This document shows, piece after piece, positions 52,501 through 54,408 of a DNA stretch of 54,408 nt. Origin of the DNA: VBAS01 sp964444975 (GTDB lineage Bacteria > Bacteroidota > Bacteroidia > Chitinophagales > Chitinophagaceae); NCBI GenBank assembly GCA_964444975.1, contig CAYUJD010000015.1:1-54408 (forward strand). Direction: 5' to 3'. The translations under genes and the position numbers were made by a program. Below the pieces are notes generated by a model, which saw only the letters and a program-made list of their open reading frames with translations, was not told the origin of the DNA and ran no database searches. Within the stretch, counting starts at the first letter, position 1. Each line of letters starts with the position of its first letter.

Positions 52501-53348
52501 GCAGCAGCTACACCATCAGCAACGTGACAACAGCCGATGCGGGAAACTTTGATGTGGTAGTGAGCGGCACTTGTTCACCGCCTGCTACATCCAACATTGC
52601 CACATTAACTGTGCTGACGATTGTCATTAACACGCATCCAGCCGACCGGTCCGTATGTGTGGGAGCCAATGCTACCTTCAGTATATCGGCAAGCGGGGCC
52701 AACCTGACTTACCAATGGCAGGTGAGTGTAGGCGGTGGAGCATTTGCCAATATCAGCGGGGCCACCAGCTCCACGCTTACATTGAATGCAGTTACCCTTG
52801 CCATGAATGGCAACCGTTATCGATGCATGGTCAGCGGCAGTTTAACATCCAATGCAGCCACATTAACGGTGAACCCGCTGCCCGTAGTTACGCTCAATCT
52901 TCCGTTTGATACCCTGCACATGAAAAATACACAACAAACGCTGAGCGGCGGCTCGCCATCCGGGGGCACTTATTCCGGCACGGGAATCAGCGGCACCAGC
53001 TTTGTGCCCGGAGCTCTTGCTTATGGCAATTATGTTGTCACATACAGGTACACTGATGCAAACGGATGCAGCTCATCGGCCGTGGATATATTTACGGTAA
53101 TACCGAAAGCAAGCCCTGTGAATCTTTATCCAAATCCATCAACAGATGGAAAAGTAATCATAGTGGTGACGCCGGACATGCTGGGCAGCCGGGCTGTGGT
53201 ATTTAATACCCTCGGGCAAAAAGTTGCTGACTGGACGATTACAGGATTACTGACGGTGAACCGTTTCAAGTGGCCTTCTGGAATTTACACTGTCAATATC
53301 AGGAGGGGGCCAGTGCAGGTAACCAAGACTATTTTAATTGAGAAATGA
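46557..53348 (+). CDS. Giant secreted metzincin-like protein with Ig-like repeat array and T9SS sorting domain
   Basis: 2263 residues from ATG 46557. Signal peptide MRFASKLLWVFPLIICSFTA. Residues about 25-120 form an N-terminal domain I cannot name; about 198-295 are an IPT/TIG domain (PTTISAGTQSQLTINGNNFG). About 298-482 look like a metalloprotease: HELGHGHQLGH (His433, Glu434, His437, His443) and a likely Met-turn at Met451 (GAVMHY). This fits metzincins, but the usual Gly between the second and third His is Gln. Residues about 504-1035 are Asn/Thr/Gly-rich, probably a beta-helix. Nine 91-residue Ig-like units cover 1036-1853, then three more Ig-like domains (about 1854-2110), a further domain and a type A sorting domain (LYPNPSTDGKVIIV to TKTILIEK). 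It is probably a cell-surface or secreted protease/adhesin. Confidence 0.92.
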   Translation: MRFASKLLWVFPLIICSFTASTQCLLRPVELNERIDNSSAIIEGRVIGKNSYWNSQHNLIYTAYTVEVYKIFKGDPSQTIVEIITEGGIVGAVLHRFEPNLEMLAGDVGIFMLEPAAYEKSGTSTIPVSATFRAYALLQGFVKYNEATKSATDVFNKYDNIPALLYNRIVQRTGNDYRIVKPYSIDQNNQRSNNILVPPAISSISPTTISAGTQSQLTINGNNFGAAQGTSTVLFKNADNGGATDYTVPNTEIVSWSNTQIVLNVPTRAGTGQVKVDVPGEGTATSAETLVITFSNLNVSSGGEWPTRMVNDNSMGGYTWSYFTGFNDNATARDAFERAFINWRCGTLVNWQVGSTTSTNVQAADGINVVRFDIGAELSAGVLGQCGSYWAGCAGNNWFLQEMDIRFDDGTDWYYGLGSPGFTQFDFESVALHELGHGHQLGHVIDPGAVMHYAIANGAQNRVLSANDIAGGNAVMTRSTGSSICGQTVMTALTMGTCTFSSTGDYRSKQTGNWADASSWERFDGTNWVNAGSAPANTDGVISIRNGHTVTVAAAATADQVVVNGGGTLTITSTFTLNDGTGTDLSVNGTVNFNSGTFAGAGTTEITTPGIFNFATAGAKTISTGITNNGTINWQDGAITQGANVTVANNATFNINSAATWDATAFLGILNNNGTISKLSAGTTTLAFSQINNSGTVNLNAGTVINQSAFTNTANLTFNGGVFSTSTNPFNHNTGSVISGTGTFNNNNFLNLNIDWNVPSTLILTTAGASQITGNGNLTVNNDFTLVNNISGNGSFTVNGNLTWTSGSLSRNFTNAPGRTMTISTTSPKTIGAVTVTNNGTLNWVDGNVTLSNGTLLSNTSTFNISGNNTLSNAAGNATLTNTGTISKSSTGTTTNNAATFNNNAAATIKGVGTIVIGSATFNSNGIIAPGLSPGIITINTAQPFSANSTLSIEIAGNGGAGQPTGHDQLQRAGNITLNGTLTVTETGAVPDGSYTILSLTSGTVSGTFSTLNLPPQYSVTYNSNNVVVTKSAPCTPSVVIAADPGNTICAGTNVTFTATPTNGGTPTYQWKLNGNNVGTNSNTYSNNALVNADQVSCEMTSSLACANPVTVTSNTITMTVNAVVTPSVSISANPGNTICAGTNVTFTATPTNGGVSPSYQWKLNGNDVGTNSDTYSNASLANGDVITCVMTSNATCASPATATSNAITMTVNPLVTPSVSIAASPGSTICAGTNVTFTATPTNGGASPSYQWKLNGSNVGTNSNTYSNAALANGDVVSCVMTSNASCLTTPTATSNDITMVVSATVVPSVSIAADPGNTICAGTNVTFTATPTNGGASPSYQWKLNGNNVGTNSNTYSNATLANGDVVTCEMVSSFACASPATATSNVITMTVNPLITPSVSIAANPGNTICAGTNVTFTATPTNGGASPSYQWKLNGNNVGTNSDTYSNASLANGDVITCVMTSNANCASPTTVTSNAITMTVNPLLTPSVSIAASPGNTICAGTNVTFTATPTNGGASPSYQWKLNGSNVGTNSNTYSNAALVNGDVVSCVMTSNASCLATPTATSNDITMIVTGTVVPSVSIAANPGNTICAGTNVTFTATPTNGGASPSYQWKLNGNNVGTNSNTYSNASLTNGDVVTCEMTSSFACANPASATSNAITMTVTANVTPSVSIAASPGNTICEGTNVTFTATPTNGGASPSYQWKLNGNNVGSNSDTYSNASLANGDVIICVMTSSVTCVTSATATSNAITMTVNAYLAPSVSIAASPGSTVCAGTNVTFTATPTNGGASPSYQWKLNGNNVGTNSPAYSNASLATGDVVSCVMTSSYPCLTAPTATSNTIAMTINTAPAINTHPAGQSVCPGTNVTFSVSATGTGLTYQWRKGGVNISGATAASYTISGVTAADAGNYDVVVSGTCTPAATSNTAVLTVLQSPAISTQPANQTVFVGQNVTFSVVATGSGLTYQWRKGGVNIAGATGSSYTISNVTTADAGNFDVVVSGTCSPPATSNIATLTVLTIVINTHPADRSVCVGANATFSISASGANLTYQWQVSVGGGAFANISGATSSTLTLNAVTLAMNGNRYRCMVSGSLTSNAATLTVNPLPVVTLNLPFDTLHMKNTQQTLSGGSPSGGTYSGTGISGTSFVPGALAYGNYVVTYRYTDANGCSSSAVDIFTVIPKASPVNLYPNPSTDGKVIIVVTPDMLGSRAVVFNTLGQKVADWTITGLLTVNRFKWPSGIYTVNIRRGPVQVTKTILIEK
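49662..52112 (+). repeat. Nine tandem 273-bp Ig-like units with an 819-bp higher-order period
   Basis: Unit starts at 49662, 49932, 50205 and then every 273 bp to 51843 (the first unit is one codon shorter). Each encodes (T/V)PSVSIAAxPGNTICAGTN, then VTFTATPTNGGASPSYQWKL and a variable second half. The variable half cycles through three types: C (CEMTSSxACA: units 1, 4, 7), A (SDTYSNASL...CVMTS: units 2, 5, 8) and B (SCVMTSxxxCLxxPTATSN: units 3, 6, 9). The array therefore behaves as repeats of an A-B-C triplet. Confidence 0.9.
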
Positions 53349-53364
53349 TTTTAGGAGGTAAAAA

Positions 53365-53404
53365 AACAGCCGGCTGATTTTTATTGGCCGGTTGTTTTGT
53401 TTTT
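53365..53404 (+). terminator. Terminator after the giant protein gene
   Basis: AACAGCCGGC pairs with GCCGGTTGTT (one G-T pair) around an AT-rich 12-base loop, followed by TTGTTTTT. It lies 17 bases after the stop codon. Confidence 0.8.
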
Positions 53405-53578
53405 AATAAAGGAAAAATGAAAATCACGTTCAGATAAATTCATGTTTTAAATAAAATAATACTCCGGTAATTTTTTTGAAGTGGATTGCTGAAGTTTTAT
53501 ATAAGAATGTGAGTATAGGTACGTTTTTTTTCATCAACTCAGCTTTATGGCGAGTTTGGTAAAATTCCAGGTTATTTT

Positions 53579-53744
53579 CGTTCCGTAGGAACGACAGGCG
53601 GGTAAAATATATCGAAGGTTTTTTTACGTTCCGTAGGAACGTTGGGTGCTCTGGCAACAAACACCCGGTGTTCCGAAGGAATGCATGAATGGTTCCTTGA
53701 ACATATTCTACCCACTCCCGGTTGTGACCGGGATCCCTACGGGA
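53579..53744. repeat. Cluster of short palindromes (CGTTCCGTAGGAACG type)
   Basis: Two identical copies of CGTTCCGTAGGAACG (53579-53593 and 53627-53641), a degenerate TTCCGAAGGAA (53671-53681), then TCCCGGT-TGTG-ACCGGGA (about 53716-53733) and TCCC-TAC-GGGA (53734-53744). The 592-bp spacer 53349-53940 contains no gene. It appears to be a landing site for palindromic elements. Confidence 0.7.
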
Positions 53745-53940
53745 AAAAAGAATTCAAAATATTGCCGAAGTATTAATTAAAACCAACATCGCAAAATAGA
53801 ATCACATCAAGGTTCAGTCTTGGATTCCGGTTTAAAAAAAAATTTCAACCGAAGAAACAAAATTGTAAATTTGAAGCTATCCCGCCTGTGAAATAAAACT
53901 TAACCGGATATCCCGAATCATTAACAACGAAAACCGGCTT

Positions 53941-54366
53941 ATGAGAAAAACACTGCCTGGTTTCCTGTTTATTATTGCTTTCAATGTGCAGGCACAAACC
54001 TTTGAAAAATGGGCAAACCTGGTGCAATGGGATGGCTACAGTCCCTGGCAAAACTATATGATATACGCTGCGGGTTTTATGGGGCCGAATGCACTCCCCG
54101 TACCTACTTTAGCTAACGGTTAGCTTGACAGTGTAAATAATATTTCATTCAACAGTGTATTTTTTCTCAACCGGGGCGATTATACGCAAAACCTGAAGCT
54201 GACGGCGAATTATGTACTGGTGAAAAACCTGGTTTCGGCCGACATTACCTGGCTGCCGGTTGAATGGTTCAGGCAAAGCCCGCAAACAAAAGATGAGCGG
54301 CATGTTTATTATTTATATTACAATGATAACCGTGCTACCGGCGATATATATTTTGGGCATCTCTAA
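53941..54366 (+). pseudogene. Secreted protein gene interrupted by an in-frame TAG
   Basis: ATG 53941 encodes a signal peptide (MRKTLPGFLFIIAFNVQAQ) and FEKWANLVQWDGYSPWQNYM, then reaches TAG at 54121-54123 after PTLANG. The same frame continues without another stop for 80 sensible codons (LDSVNNISFNSVFFLNRGDY, ITWLPVEWFRQ, DERHVYYLYYNDNRATGDIY) to TAA at 54364-54366. The protein-like composition on both sides suggests one gene broken by a nonsense change. The end also looks abrupt, so a further frameshift or truncation near the window edge is possible. I do not recognise the family with certainty. Confidence 0.6.
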
Positions 54367-54408
54367 AAACCTAAGATACGAAGCAATGTTTTCATAAGAA
54401 GCGTTGTC

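Noticed and set aside
48197..52702. Many long minus-strand ORFs opposite the giant protein
   Set aside because: They repeat with the same 273-bp period as the plus-strand array and lack recognisable domains; they are shadows of repetitive codon use.

Overview
The window looks like a chromosomal segment of a Bacteroidota member, most likely close to Chitinophagaceae. The signs are a SusC/SusD pair, secreted proteins with type IX secretion system (T9SS) C-terminal sorting domains, SprB repeats, LytS/LytTR two-component pairs and a bacterial geranylgeranylglyceryl-phosphate-synthase-like enzyme. Promoters, where visible, look like TTTG-N19-TAnnTTTG, and Shine-Dalgarno sites are weak. A run of exactly 100 N at 40890-40989 marks a scaffold join, so this is a draft or metagenome assembly. 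The species call is inference from gene content.

Layout. 1-1500: the 3' end of a secreted MopE/Calx-beta protein and a decayed Uma2-type gene. 1540-10700: dxs, two LytS-type kinase/LytTR regulator pairs on either side of an M28 peptidase, an acyltransferase and the GGGP-synthase-like gene. 11256-16174: B12-dependent ribonucleotide reductase (nrdJ), a GH5 glycosidase and a 57-residue small protein. 16255-23516: clpX, two clpP paralogues, trigger factor and tRNA-Leu(TAG) on the minus strand, then rel/spoT on the plus strand. 23654-31529: SusC, SusD and a nidogen/SprB-repeat surface protein. 31851-34981: purA, a very acidic protein and pabB. 34997-43418: a long co-oriented minus-strand block, in transcription order pheT, a coiled-coil protein, zapA, rny, rplS, tatA, gatA and a lytic transglycosylase. 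43799-46154: dnaB and rsmE. 46557-53348: a 2263-residue T9SS-exported metzincin-like protein with a nine-unit Ig-like array. 53941-54366: a small secreted-protein gene broken by an in-frame stop.

How the genes work together. Most of the window is housekeeping: isoprenoid and lipid precursors, dNTP and AMP synthesis, folate, translation, proteolysis and folding, stringent response, replication and division. Interspersed are surface functions: nutrient uptake through SusCD, and three large T9SS cargo proteins whose secretion machinery is not in this window.

The most unusual signals are not new enzymes. (1) Several families of short palindromic or G/C-rich repeats lie between genes and also in frame inside conserved genes (nrdJ, rel, gatA and a LytTR regulator), where they encode extra peptides at linkers, loops or termini. 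(2) The Ig-like array of the giant protein has a higher-order structure: 273-bp units follow an A-B-C order with an 819-bp superperiod. (3) DnaA-box-like 9-mers lie upstream of both nrdJ and dnaB. I did not find a defence system, CRISPR array, prophage or insertion sequence.
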